Assembly: GCA_016710625.1 (NCBI GenBank)
Contig: JADJVK010000016.1
Span: 28,741 to 92,740 of the forward strand
Source of the DNA: Saprospiraceae bacterium
GTDB lineage: Bacteria > Bacteroidota > Bacteroidia > Chitinophagales > Saprospiraceae
DNA length: 64,000 nucleotides
Direction: 5' to 3'
The position numbers were made by a program, and so were the translations under genes. The notes below the pieces were generated by a model, which saw only the letters and a list, made by a program, of their open reading frames with translations, was not told the DNA's origin and searched no databases. Positions within the stretch are counted from its first letter, which is position 1. Every line of letters begins with the position of its first letter. Below, in pieces: positions 29,197 through 38,563 of this stretch.

Positions 29197-29967
29197 ATGA
29201 AAAAAATATTTTTTATATACATGCTATTTTTTATTATCCTCAATATTAAAGCTCAAACAAATCCTTTGCACCAATATACTCAAAATGCAAATGCATGGCT
29301 AATGTATTTTGGCGACCACAAAGTAGCAGATAAATGGGGAATACATCTTGAAGCTCAACTTAGGAGAAACGTATTATTTTCTAATCCACAACAACTTTTG
29401 TTAAGAACAGGAATAAACTATCATATCGACAATCAAATAATGGCATCGATTGGTTACTGTTTCGTTGAAACTTATCCTTATGGAGCTTTTCCGGTGAAAG
29501 TAAAATATCCAGAAAATAGGATTTGGGAGCAAATTCAAATCAAAACTCAATTATCAAACATTGAATGGGTAAGTAGATTTAGATTGGAACAAAGATTATC
29601 AAATCTTCCTGTTCTGAACACCTCCACTAATGTTTTTGAACCTGGAGATGAAAATTATACCAATAGATTCAGACTATTAAATCGATTTTCAATTCCTTTT
29701 AAAGGGAAAAAAATTGAAGATAAATCCTTTTATTTATCTGCTTACGATGAATTTTTTATCAATTTCGGAAAAAATGTTGCATCAAATCTATTCGATCAAA
29801 ATAGAGCTTACATTGCTTTAGGCTATAAATTTCCAAATGTCGGTAGATTTGAAATTGGTTATCTGTATCAAACAATTCAAAAACCAGATGGTATAAAAAT
29901 AGAACAGAACAATACCTTACAAATAGGACTGAGTTCAACTATAAACTTTTATAAATCTAAAAAATAA
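29197..29967 (+). CDS. DUF2490 outer-membrane beta-barrel protein
   Basis: 256 residues, signal peptide MKKIFFIYMLFFIILNIKAQ. The DUF2490 pattern is present: AWLMYFGDHKVADKWGIHLEAQLRR near the N-terminus, QLLLRTGINYHID, then EQRLSN, FRLLNRFSIPF and the final FEIGYLYQT strand. DUF2490 members are predicted outer-membrane barrels of unknown function. Its location 9 bp before dabA and 6 bp after another barrel makes it part of the inorganic-carbon operon. Confidence 0.82.
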   Translation: MKKIFFIYMLFFIILNIKAQTNPLHQYTQNANAWLMYFGDHKVADKWGIHLEAQLRRNVLFSNPQQLLLRTGINYHIDNQIMASIGYCFVETYPYGAFPVKVKYPENRIWEQIQIKTQLSNIEWVSRFRLEQRLSNLPVLNTSTNVFEPGDENYTNRFRLLNRFSIPFKGKKIEDKSFYLSAYDEFFINFGKNVASNLFDQNRAYIALGYKFPNVGRFEIGYLYQTIQKPDGIKIEQNNTLQIGLSSTINFYKSKK

Positions 29968-29976
29968 TTCTTTTAA

Positions 29977-32532
29977 ATGAATAACGATAAAATGAAAGTA
30001 TTTGATTTGGATCATAGTATTCATGAAATCAAACATTACCTCCCAAGTCAAATGACTTTGAAGGATTTTGTGCATCACAATACTTTACATCCCTTTCAAA
30101 ATGAAAAATTTTATGAAGGAATTTTTCGTGCTTCGAAAATATTTGGATATAAAGTTACACTCCAATTAAATGATTATAGGAGGCTTTTCAAACTGAACAG
30201 AATCAAAAGAAATGTAATTGAAAGAGTCATCATCAATAGAAAAGGTAGTGCAAATCTAGAATACTGGTTAAATAATGTACTCACCAAATCATATGATGAA
30301 AATAAAAATCCAAGAATCGGGAAGCTTCGTGATAACTGGAAAAGAGTTTATAAAATAGACATTGACTTATTAGTTCACCCATTACTTTACAGAATTCTTT
30401 GTGCTTATTTGGATCAAGGAATATCTCTTTGGAACTTTCCTGATTCAGATAAAGGCTTTTTGGAAATTATCAGGTCTATGGAAAAAAATAGTGCTGCCAG
30501 TTTCTTCAGAACCAATAAAGTACGTCAATTATTGTTTGATACAAATGTTACAATTGAACGTTTATTGTCAAGAATAGTTGGTGATGAAAATTATTATGAG
30601 CAATATTTGTTCGACTTGTGTTTTAGTCATAGAGGCTGGTGTGGAATGGTCTCTGTTATAGAAGATAATCCAAATGCCCTATTAATTAAAAAGTCGATAA
30701 CGCTTAAAGAGTTAATTCATTTTGAGTTGTTGATGGAATTAGACATGTTGGATTTGGAGTTGGGAAAAGATTGGAAACCTTTGGCAGAAAACAAAATTGA
30801 ACCACATATCGATATTCTTGCACCAACTGAGCTTACTGAATTAGATATTGTCTTGAAAATATGGCAAGATGCATTCGAATGGAGCTATTACGATGATGTG
30901 TTTAGTGGTATAAATGCCAATATATCCAAGCCAAAAGCAATCGATCAAAAAAGTAAATTTCAAGCCGTTTTTTGTATCGATGAAAGAGAATGTTCCATCA
31001 GAAGACATATTGAATATGTTGCTCCCGAATGTAAAACATTGGGGGCACCTGGTTTCTTTGGTGTAGAATTTTATTTTAAGCAACAAGGTGCTAAATTTAT
31101 TGACAAATTATGTCCAGCTCCTGTTACTCCAAAATTTTTAATCAAAGAATATGATGTTGAAGAGCATCGTCATGAAGATGTGATTTTTTCTGAAAATTCT
31201 CACAAAATGGTGAAAGGATTTTTTGCAACTTTTGCTTTAGGGTTTCTTTCCTTAATCAAAATGTTTCAAACTACATTCAGACCAAAAATGAGTCCTTCCA
31301 TCTCTGATGCATTTTCACATATGGATAAATATGGGAAATTAACCGTTGAAAATCAGAACTTAACGGACATCGAAGATGGATTACAAGTTGGTTTCACGGT
31401 GGATGAAATGACCACTAGAGTTGAAAATTTTCTTAGAGGAATTGGCTTGGTGGACAAATTTTCAGATTTGGTGTATATCGTCTCTCATGGTAGTAGTAGT
31501 GCAAATAATCCACATCACGGAGCTCATGATTGTGGGGCTTGTAGTGGAAGACCCGGATGTGTAAATGCAAGAGTGTTTTGCATTATGGCGAATCATCCAA
31601 AAGTAAGAGCAAAACTAAGTTCCAATGGAATTCATATTCCTGATAGTACCATTTTTATTGCAGCAATGCACGATACAGCTAGTGATCTAATTGGCTATTA
31701 TGATGATGAAAATTTGACTGGAGCACATTTGAAATTGCACAATGACGTAAAGGAAAATTTTGAAGCAGCTTTAGATTTGAATGCAAAAGAAAGATCTCGA
31801 CGATTTGCTTCCATCAATACCTTACAAGATATTAAGAAAGTTAGAAAAGCAATAGAAGATAGATCTGTTTCATTGTTCGAACCTCGTCCTGAGTTAGGAC
31901 ATGGAACCAACACCTTAGCCATCATTGGAAGAAGGTCCTTGACAAGAGGATTGTTTTTGGATAGAAGAGCTTTCTTAAATTCTTATGATTATCGTACCGA
32001 TTTAGAGGGTAAATATTTAGCTAATGTAATGGCTCCAATTGGGGTCGTTTGTGGTGGTATCAATTTAGAATATTACTTTTCTAGAGTAGATAATCTCAAA
32101 TTGGGCTGCGGAACCAAGTTGCCCCATAATGTGATGGGATTGGTTGGTGTAGCGAATAGTAGTGATGGGGATTTACGACCTGGTCTGCCTTGGCAAATGA
32201 TTGAGCCCCATGATCCTGTTAGACTTTTAGTACTTGTAGAACATTTCCCAGAAGTGGTTCTAAAAGTGATTCAATCAAATCCAGCGATGTATGAATGGTA
32301 CAAAAATGAATGGGTGCATATAGCAGCTTTTCATCCTGAAACAAAGCAATTTTACTATTTCAAAGATGAACAATTCTTGTCACATCATGCAGAACCATCT
32401 GATTTAGTGGCTGTTGAGAATGTACACCACATCTTTGAGGAAGCACCTGAAATGATTACTAATCATATCACTCATGCAACTTTTGAAAATTTACCTATTT
32501 ATCAAATTGAAAATAATATAGAATGCAATTAG
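29977..32532 (+). CDS. dabA: DabA, DUF2309 inorganic-carbon uptake subunit
   Basis: 851 residues, normal size for DUF2309/UPF0753. The proposed zinc site of DabA is complete: Cys333 and Asp335 in VFCIDERECS, His504 in IVSHGSSS and Cys519 in HDCGACSGRPGC. The C-D spacing (2) and H-C spacing (15) equal those of the Halothiobacillus protein. DabA is a carbonic-anhydrase-like peripheral protein that, with DabB, hydrates CO2 vectorially using the cation gradient so bicarbonate accumulates in the cytoplasm. Its 3' end overlaps dabB by 10 bp, implying coupled translation. Confidence 0.95.
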   Translation: MNNDKMKVFDLDHSIHEIKHYLPSQMTLKDFVHHNTLHPFQNEKFYEGIFRASKIFGYKVTLQLNDYRRLFKLNRIKRNVIERVIINRKGSANLEYWLNNVLTKSYDENKNPRIGKLRDNWKRVYKIDIDLLVHPLLYRILCAYLDQGISLWNFPDSDKGFLEIIRSMEKNSAASFFRTNKVRQLLFDTNVTIERLLSRIVGDENYYEQYLFDLCFSHRGWCGMVSVIEDNPNALLIKKSITLKELIHFELLMELDMLDLELGKDWKPLAENKIEPHIDILAPTELTELDIVLKIWQDAFEWSYYDDVFSGINANISKPKAIDQKSKFQAVFCIDERECSIRRHIEYVAPECKTLGAPGFFGVEFYFKQQGAKFIDKLCPAPVTPKFLIKEYDVEEHRHEDVIFSENSHKMVKGFFATFALGFLSLIKMFQTTFRPKMSPSISDAFSHMDKYGKLTVENQNLTDIEDGLQVGFTVDEMTTRVENFLRGIGLVDKFSDLVYIVSHGSSSANNPHHGAHDCGACSGRPGCVNARVFCIMANHPKVRAKLSSNGIHIPDSTIFIAAMHDTASDLIGYYDDENLTGAHLKLHNDVKENFEAALDLNAKERSRRFASINTLQDIKKVRKAIEDRSVSLFEPRPELGHGTNTLAIIGRRSLTRGLFLDRRAFLNSYDYRTDLEGKYLANVMAPIGVVCGGINLEYYFSRVDNLKLGCGTKLPHNVMGLVGVANSSDGDLRPGLPWQMIEPHDPVRLLVLVEHFPEVVLKVIQSNPAMYEWYKNEWVHIAAFHPETKQFYYFKDEQFLSHHAEPSDLVAVENVHHIFEEAPEMITNHITHATFENLPIYQIENNIECN

Positions 32533-34391
32533 TAATTATCACCTTTTTCTTATTACCATTGCTAGGCTTTCTATTGAGTTTGGCATTCAAAAATCATCAA
32601 GAAAAACAAATCTCTGGAGTCGCTATTGCTACCTCAGGATTGCATATGATTTTTACGATAAGTTTTTTTATTTATTGGTTGACTCAAGGAAGTCCGACTA
32701 TCAATATTCATTTATTGACCATTTACAAATCAGAGGAATTTAAATTTGGTTTTGATTTGTTTTATGATAAAGTATCTGCTGTATATTCTATTGTAACCTC
32801 CATTATTTTCTTTATTGTTAGTATTTTCAGCAAAACCTATATGCATAGAGAAAGTGGTTTCAAGCGGTTTTTTAATCACTATCTCTTATTTTATACTGGA
32901 ATTAATTTATTGATTATTTCAGGGAATTTCGAGTTCTTATTCGTAGGTTGGGAAATTGTTGGAATAACTTCGTTCTTATTAATAGCATTTTATAGAGAAA
33001 GATATCTTCCTGTTCGAAATGCTATGAAAGTATTGTCCTTTTATCGACTCGGTGATGTTGCATTGGTAGGTGCTATTTGGTTTTGCCATCACTTATTCGA
33101 AACCAATATTACTTTTTTTGAATTAGGCGATACGCCACTTTTATATGATGCCACCCATCATCATCCAATACAGGGAATTATTATTTCACTATTATTCATC
33201 CAAGCTACTGCTGTAAAATCTGCTCAACTACCCTATTCTAGTTGGTTGCCAAGAGCAATGGAAGGACCAACGGTTTCTAGTGCGGTATTTTATGGTTCTT
33301 TATCAGTGCATATTGGCGTTTTTCTTCTGTTAAGAACTTATCCTATTTGGGCAAATGTCGATGCTGCAAAGTTTATTATCATTTTTGTTGGTCTAATTAC
33401 AGCTACAATTAGCTCATTTATTGGGAAAGTGCAACCAACTGCAAAAACTCAAATTGCTTATTCATCTATTTCTCAGATTGGTTTAATTTTTATCGAAATT
33501 GGTTTAGGTTGGCATACTTTAGCTTTGGTACATTTTGCTGCAAATGCATTTTTGAGAACATACCAATTATTGGTATCTCCATCCATCATGAGCTATTTGA
33601 TTCATGAGCAATTTTTCAAATACGATCCGAATAAAAAACAAGTATTTAGCTTTTTGCCACCAAAATTATATAATACCTTATATATGCTTTCTGTGAAAGA
33701 ATTCAATTTAGATTTTATTTGGTATCAATATATCTGGTTGAAATTCAAAAAGTTCGGAAAGTCGTTCCATTTCCTTAGAAGCAAGATTGCAGAAGTCACC
33801 TTTTTCATATTAATGCTAATTGGCGTATTATTTTATCTAATATTTCCAATTGATGGTATTCAAAAATATGAATTTGTTTCATGGATTTATAGTGCAATCG
33901 CCTTAATTCTCATTCTAATTGCTTGGACGGAAAGAGTTTCATCAGTACGGTCTTGGGTATATATCGCCATAAGTCAAGTATTTTTTATGCTCTCCATTGT
34001 TCAGCAACATAGTTTTGAATTGATTCATATTTTATTTTATTTAAGTGGTACATTAGGATCCTTTATTGTTGGTATTTGGTGTCTAAAAAGAGTTAAATCT
34101 GAAAATAATAATATTAGTTTAAACGAATTTCATGGTCATATTTATGAGCATCCAAAAATTGCATTGCTATTTTTATTGTGTGCTTTGACGATGATTGGAT
34201 TCCCAATTTCTCCTACTTTCCTAGGTTTGGATATAATGTTTTCAGATATTGAACTTGAGCATAGATTTTTATTGATTACCAGCTCTTTAACATTTATCTT
34301 TTTAGAATTGAGTGTTTTAAGAATTTATGCAAGAATTTTCCTAGGAATGCATTTAAAAACTTATCATGAAGTAGCATTTAGAAACTCCTAA
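32523..34391 (+). CDS. dabB: DabB, NuoL/MrpA-like membrane subunit of DAB
   Basis: 622 residues, mostly membrane, with the proton-conducting antiporter core (NuoL/MrpA family): FEFLFVGWEIVGITSFLLIAFYRERYLPVRNAMKV-type block near 140-175, TAVKSAQLPYSSWLPRAMEGPTVSSA-type block with conserved Lys/Glu near 235-260, and further helices to the C-terminus. It starts within the last codons of dabA. In DAB complexes this subunit couples H+ or Na+ flow to DabA. No other Nuo or Mrp subunits are nearby, which excludes complex I or a Mrp antiporter. The operon ends at the terminator at 34434-34471. Confidence 0.92.
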   Translation: MQLVIITFFLLPLLGFLLSLAFKNHQEKQISGVAIATSGLHMIFTISFFIYWLTQGSPTINIHLLTIYKSEEFKFGFDLFYDKVSAVYSIVTSIIFFIVSIFSKTYMHRESGFKRFFNHYLLFYTGINLLIISGNFEFLFVGWEIVGITSFLLIAFYRERYLPVRNAMKVLSFYRLGDVALVGAIWFCHHLFETNITFFELGDTPLLYDATHHHPIQGIIISLLFIQATAVKSAQLPYSSWLPRAMEGPTVSSAVFYGSLSVHIGVFLLLRTYPIWANVDAAKFIIIFVGLITATISSFIGKVQPTAKTQIAYSSISQIGLIFIEIGLGWHTLALVHFAANAFLRTYQLLVSPSIMSYLIHEQFFKYDPNKKQVFSFLPPKLYNTLYMLSVKEFNLDFIWYQYIWLKFKKFGKSFHFLRSKIAEVTFFILMLIGVLFYLIFPIDGIQKYEFVSWIYSAIALILILIAWTERVSSVRSWVYIAISQVFFMLSIVQQHSFELIHILFYLSGTLGSFIVGIWCLKRVKSENNNISLNEFHGHIYEHPKIALLFLLCALTMIGFPISPTFLGLDIMFSDIELEHRFLLITSSLTFIFLELSVLRIYARIFLGMHLKTYHEVAFRNS

Positions 34392-34433
34392 TTATTTGAT
34401 AATCAAATAATTTAAAGTACCTTTATGAATCAC

Positions 34434-34471
34434 AAAAAATGCAGCTTGAATTATCAATCTGCATTTTTTTT
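34434..34471 (+). terminator. Rho-independent terminator after dabB
   Basis: Stem AAAAATGCAG / CTGCATTTTT with a 14-nt loop and eight T, 43 bp after the dabB stop. Confidence 0.85.
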
Positions 34472-34575
34472 CAACTTATCAATATCTAAATTAATTAAAT
34501 ATTGATTTTAATTTGTACATTAAATATGTAGTATTAAATTTACGTTTTAAATAACAATTAAATACTTATTTAGCT

Positions 34576-35256
34576 ATGAACAAATTAACACAAATTGGAT
34601 TGTTTATTATCAGTTTAGCTCTTTTCAATATTGGCTGTGCTTCTTTAACTGGTTTTCAGGATGGAAAAACAATTGGAAAAGAAAATGGGGAAGTAATGGC
34701 AAGTTTAAATTTTTCGCAAAGCCCTGATTTAGTAAAGTTAGATGATAATGCAGACACAACAAATTCTATTCCTTTCTTAACATTCCCAAATATCGAAGTG
34801 AGTGGCAGATATGGTATAATCGATGAATTAGATATCAACTTAAAAGTAAATACGAATTTCAATGTTTCATTAGGTGCCAAATACCAATTCTTAGGAAATA
34901 AATCGTCAGAATTTGCTCTAGCTACTGGTATAGACATCGCTACCTTTGGTCTTATTGGAGGTTTATGGAATGTTCAAATCCCTGTTTATGGTAGTTATCA
35001 TCCCAAAAACAATATTTCTGTATATGTAAGTCCAAGATATGTTTAACAATTCTCTCAGTTTGGAGGATTATCAGGTTGGAACTATTTAGGTGGTAATTTT
35101 GGTGCATTGTTTGGCAAAAAAAATAAATTTGGATTTGATGTAGGCTATTACAAAGTAGGTACAAATACAACAGGCAGATTTGGAATGTTTACATTTGGAG
35201 TTGGTGGAAAATTTGCTTTTGGTAGCAATTTCCCTGAATATGAAACGAAGTACTAA
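34576..35256 (+). pseudogene. Outer-membrane lipoprotein-like barrel with an in-frame stop
   Basis: The frame begins MNKLTQIGLFIISLALFNIGC, a lipoprotein signal with lipobox Cys at residue 21. Beta-strand-like segments follow (VSGRYGIIDELDINLKV, FNVSLGAKYQFLG). TAA at 35044-35046 interrupts after YVSPRYV, yet the same frame continues without a shift for 69 more codons of matching barrel strands (GGLSGWNYLGGNFGALFG, FGMFTFGVGGKFAFG) to TAA at 35256. This is a nonsense change or base error rather than an indel. Small single-barrel lipoprotein, function unknown. Confidence 0.65.
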
Positions 35257-35360
35257 ACCAAATTTATACTTTGTAAAATTGGATTTCAAGAGCTGTCTTT
35301 TACATTTTTGAAATTTTCTAAAATTAAAATGCGATATTTGCTGCTGGTAAATGTCCATTC

Positions 35361-37040
35361 ATGACTATTCAAAAAAATTGTTTTTTAAGGTTTCAACAAG
35401 ATATTTCAAAGATTGAATTACCCCAAAAATTCACTTTCCCATTCTATTTTGAGCCACATGAGCTAACCAAAATAGCTGCTAATGAATTGCAACAATACCT
35501 TGAAAATCAATCCGATTGGTCACACAATTTTGGATTGAATAGTGATCAGGAAGGGTTGGTGATTGGTAAAATGTTTGGAGTCCTCGTTGTTCAAAATGAA
35601 GAGAACGAATTGGGCTATTTAGCTGCTTTTTCTGGAAAATTAGCCGACAAAAATCATCATTCCTTTTTCGTTCCTCCCGTTTTTGATATGCTGGATGAAA
35701 ATGGGTTTTACAAAAAAGGGGAAGCCATTTTGAACCAATACAATCGGGAAATCGCCCAACTGGAGCAAGAAACAGCATACTTGAATTGCGTTGAAAAACT
35801 GAATACAATTAAACAAAATTCGGAACAAGCAATTCAAGAACAAAAATTTATCAATAAAGCTGCAAAAATAAATCGAGGAGCTCAAAGAGAAGAAGCTCAA
35901 CTTACCATGAGCCCCTCCGAGTACGAATCTTTCCTTCAAAAGCTTGGCAATGAAAGCCTTAAAGAAGGAATCCTATTGAAACAAATGACACAACATTTCC
36001 AACATCTACTCCTTGCTGCTGAATTGGAATTGAAAAAATATACAGATAAAATAAATGGACTCAAAGAAATCCGCAAACAAAAATCTGCTTTGCTCCAACA
36101 ACAGCTCTTCGAACAATATGCTTTTCTGAATCAATATGGTCAGAAAAAAAGCATTGGTGCTATTTTCGATGGCAACCCTCCTGCAGGAGCTGGAGAATGT
36201 GCTGGACCAAAAATGCTCCAATATGCTTTTATGCACCAGCTGAAACCCATCGCTTTTGCAGAATTTTGGTGGGGACAATCTCCAAAATCCGAAATAAGAA
36301 AACATAGACAATTCTATCCAGCTTGTAAAGGGAAATGCGAACCCATCCTGAATTTTATGTTGGAAGGCATTCCGATGGATGATAACCCCTTCAAAATCAA
36401 TCCTGCAGCTGGAAAAGATATTGACCTAATCTTTGAAGATGATTATTTAGCAGTTGTCAACAAACCTGCCGAGTTTCTTTCTGTGCCAGGTAAAGAAATC
36501 AATGATTCTGTGTTTGCAAGAGTAAAAAAGTGGTACCCAAATGCAACAGGTCCGTTGATTGTGCATCGCTTAGATATGTCCACTTCTGGCTTATTATTGA
36601 TAGCAAAAACGACAGAAATCTATGTCGCCCTTCAGGCACAATTCATCAAAAGAACCATAAAAAAAAGGTATGTAGCTTTGCTGGATGGGAACATTGAGGG
36701 CAATGAAGGCGTCATTGATTTGCCATTACGGCTTGATATAGATAATCGCCCCCATCAAGTTGTTTGCTACGAACATGGTAAGGCTGCTCAAACCATTTGG
36801 AAAGTAATTGCCAGAAAAAACAACCAAACCCTAGTTCATTTTTTTCCCATAACTGGCAGAACCCACCAACTCAGGGTGCATGCAGCCCATCCTTTGGGAT
36901 TGAATACGCCCATTGTTGGAGATGATCTTTATGGCTCCAAAACCAACCGACTTTGTTTGCATGCTGCCGAAATCACGTTTTTCCATCCTATCAAAAAAGA
37001 AAATGTAACGATAGAGTTGGCTTCAGATTTTGAGGATTAG
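35361..37040 (+). CDS. RluA family pseudouridine synthase with long N-terminal extension
   Basis: 559 residues. The C-terminal 210 residues form the RluA catalytic domain: DLIFEDDYLAVVNKP, LIVHRLDMSTSGLLL with catalytic Asp405, KKRYVALLDG, and GRTHQLRVHAAHPLG. The N-terminal 350 residues hold an alpha/beta start and a coiled coil (about 120-255), then a segment with two Cys clusters (GAGECAGPKML, CKGKCEPIL) that may bind metal. This long form is found in Bacteroidota and some Gammaproteobacteria. It isomerises uridine to pseudouridine in rRNA or tRNA; the target site is unknown. Confidence 0.9.
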   Translation: MTIQKNCFLRFQQDISKIELPQKFTFPFYFEPHELTKIAANELQQYLENQSDWSHNFGLNSDQEGLVIGKMFGVLVVQNEENELGYLAAFSGKLADKNHHSFFVPPVFDMLDENGFYKKGEAILNQYNREIAQLEQETAYLNCVEKLNTIKQNSEQAIQEQKFINKAAKINRGAQREEAQLTMSPSEYESFLQKLGNESLKEGILLKQMTQHFQHLLLAAELELKKYTDKINGLKEIRKQKSALLQQQLFEQYAFLNQYGQKKSIGAIFDGNPPAGAGECAGPKMLQYAFMHQLKPIAFAEFWWGQSPKSEIRKHRQFYPACKGKCEPILNFMLEGIPMDDNPFKINPAAGKDIDLIFEDDYLAVVNKPAEFLSVPGKEINDSVFARVKKWYPNATGPLIVHRLDMSTSGLLLIAKTTEIYVALQAQFIKRTIKKRYVALLDGNIEGNEGVIDLPLRLDIDNRPHQVVCYEHGKAAQTIWKVIARKNNQTLVHFFPITGRTHQLRVHAAHPLGLNTPIVGDDLYGSKTNRLCLHAAEITFFHPIKKENVTIELASDFED

Positions 37041-37189
37041 ATTTGTAGAGTTAAAATTTTATTAGTGTTTTTTTAAATAAAAAAATATTTCTTCCATAGT
37101 TAAATAGCTCAATTTTGGATATAATTAATAGCTGGTTGTTGTAATTTTGGGCAAAAAATAGATTTACATGAATCTTTTCTAACTTATTT

Positions 37190-37708
37190 TTACTCACCTT
37201 CCCGATTGAATCCAATTGGATTCCTTTTTGATTGTGGACTAATCAGATATTCCAAAGTTTGATAAATTTCCTGAAATTTTCCATCATAATCTTTTTCCAT
37301 AACTTCTAATTTCTTGAGTAATTCATCATAATTTACAGCTAATTTCCTTAATGCTACAAAAGTTCTCATAATTGCAATATTCATTTCTATTGCTTTTGAG
37401 CTTTTCAAAACACTTGATAACATTGCCACTCCTGTTTCAGTAAATGCAAATGGTTTAGCTCCTCCAAAATAGCTTTTAGATGGTATCACATTTTGTGATA
37501 CCACTTCATCAATCTCATCTTCGGAGAGTTCAAACATAAAATCTTCTGGAAAACGATTCATATTTCTTTTTACAGCTTGCTTTAATACTCTTGTCTCAAC
37601 ACTATATAACTCGGCAAGATGGAGATCTAAAATTACTCTTTCATCTCTTAATACAATTATACTTCTAAGTACTTTGTCGTTTGGAATAAGATCATTTTTT
37701 TTAATCAT
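37190..37708 (-). CDS. ORF6N domain protein
   Basis: 172 residues. The ORF6N (KilA-N-related) domain spans about 10-95: IIVLRDERVILDLHLAELYSVETRVLKQAVKRN, FPEDFMFELSEDE, then GGAKPFAFTETGVAMLSSVLKS. A short coiled coil follows (about 125-160). ORF6N proteins are DNA-binding-like and often phage-derived, but in Bacteroidota they commonly occur as solitary chromosomal genes. No integrase or phage gene is near. Confidence 0.9.
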   Translation of the reverse strand: MIKKNDLIPNDKVLRSIIVLRDERVILDLHLAELYSVETRVLKQAVKRNMNRFPEDFMFELSEDEIDEVVSQNVIPSKSYFGGAKPFAFTETGVAMLSSVLKSSKAIEMNIAIMRTFVALRKLAVNYDELLKKLEVMEKDYDGKFQEIYQTLEYLISPQSKRNPIGFNREGE

Positions 37709-38021
37709 TAAACAAAAATAAACGAAAAAGTAGTTATTAAAAAATAAAGTTTGATAAATTAAAACAATTCAAAACAAGCTCATCTTTATTATATTATAGT
37801 CCAGTTTTTAAATATTAATACTAATCAATACTCATATGTGAACTCAAAAGAAGCTGAAACCAATGCTGAAAAATTTCAAAAAACTACTATTTAATTATTA
37901 TTTCATACTGTATATCAATAGATTAAATATAATCATCATATTTTAAGATACAATTTATAGTAGTCATCTTATCAAAATAAAATTTAAAGCAATCAGAGAA
38001 AGTAGTGATAGTCCCGTAAAC
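37709..38021. other. Intergenic region, nothing recognised
   Basis: About 310 bp of AT-rich DNA between the start of the ORF6N gene and the end of the DUF3299-like gene. A short plus-strand open stretch near 37830-37893 (ending EKFQKTTI) resembles the tail of a coding sequence, but it has no start and no match I recognise. No terminator or repeat is evident. Confidence 0.4.
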
Positions 38022-38507
38022 TCACTCCACTTCCTCTGCTGCTTCCATAATATAGGGCAAATAATTTGGGTCCGTATTATTCAACCGAAGTATCCCTTTG
38101 AAAGTCATTCTTTTATCCGTCTGATAGGCTTTGTTGTTTTGGTTTTTGAGATGAATTTCAACCACCGACTCCACTCCTGCTTTTCCACAAAAAAAACAAG
38201 AAGCATAAGGATTCGCAGATAGCACCAACAAATCTGCCTCCCCAATCTCCTCTATCGGAATGATAAATCCAGATAAAGTCACCGATTTCGCATTCATCAT
38301 CTTTAAAGAATCATTAAAAATGGGAAATGGAATGGTTTGTTGCAATGAATCAACCATCTTATTTTCAAAACTAATCTTCGACAATAAAGTCCAATCAATC
38401 AATTGATGACTAACATCTACCTTCTTTGTTTGGTGGTCTGTTGGTTGTTTGCAACTCACAATTGAAATCAGTAATAGCAATTGGAAAAAATATAAATAGC
38501 TTTTCAT
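38022..38507 (-). CDS. DUF3299-like lipoprotein
   Basis: 161 residues. A lipoprotein signal ends in IVSC (Cys19). The core VTLSGFIIPIEE, LVLSANPYASCFFCGKAG and the ending LRLNNTDPNYLPYIMEAAEEV fit DUF3299. The CFFCGKAG pair could bind a metal or be redox-active. It is the last gene of a minus-strand unit behind a TonB receptor and a small His/Cys-rich protein, a set that in Bacteroidota suggests transition-metal acquisition (inference). Confidence 0.75.
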   Translation of the reverse strand: MKSYLYFFQLLLLISIVSCKQPTDHQTKKVDVSHQLIDWTLLSKISFENKMVDSLQQTIPFPIFNDSLKMMNAKSVTLSGFIIPIEEIGEADLLVLSANPYASCFFCGKAGVESVVEIHLKNQNNKAYQTDKRMTFKGILRLNNTDPNYLPYIMEAAEEVE

Positions 38508-38563
38508 ATTTATTTAAATTACCACAAAGATAGTGGTGGATAACATTTGCTCATCTAATTCCA

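Noticed and set aside
32523..34391. Complex I or Mrp antiporter subunit
   Set aside because: The NuoL-like protein overlaps dabA and has no other nuo or mrp genes around it, so DabB is the better call.
37190..37708. Prophage remnant (ORF6N domain)
   Set aside because: No integrase, capsid, terminase or other phage gene is nearby; ORF6N genes are often solitary in Bacteroidota chromosomes.
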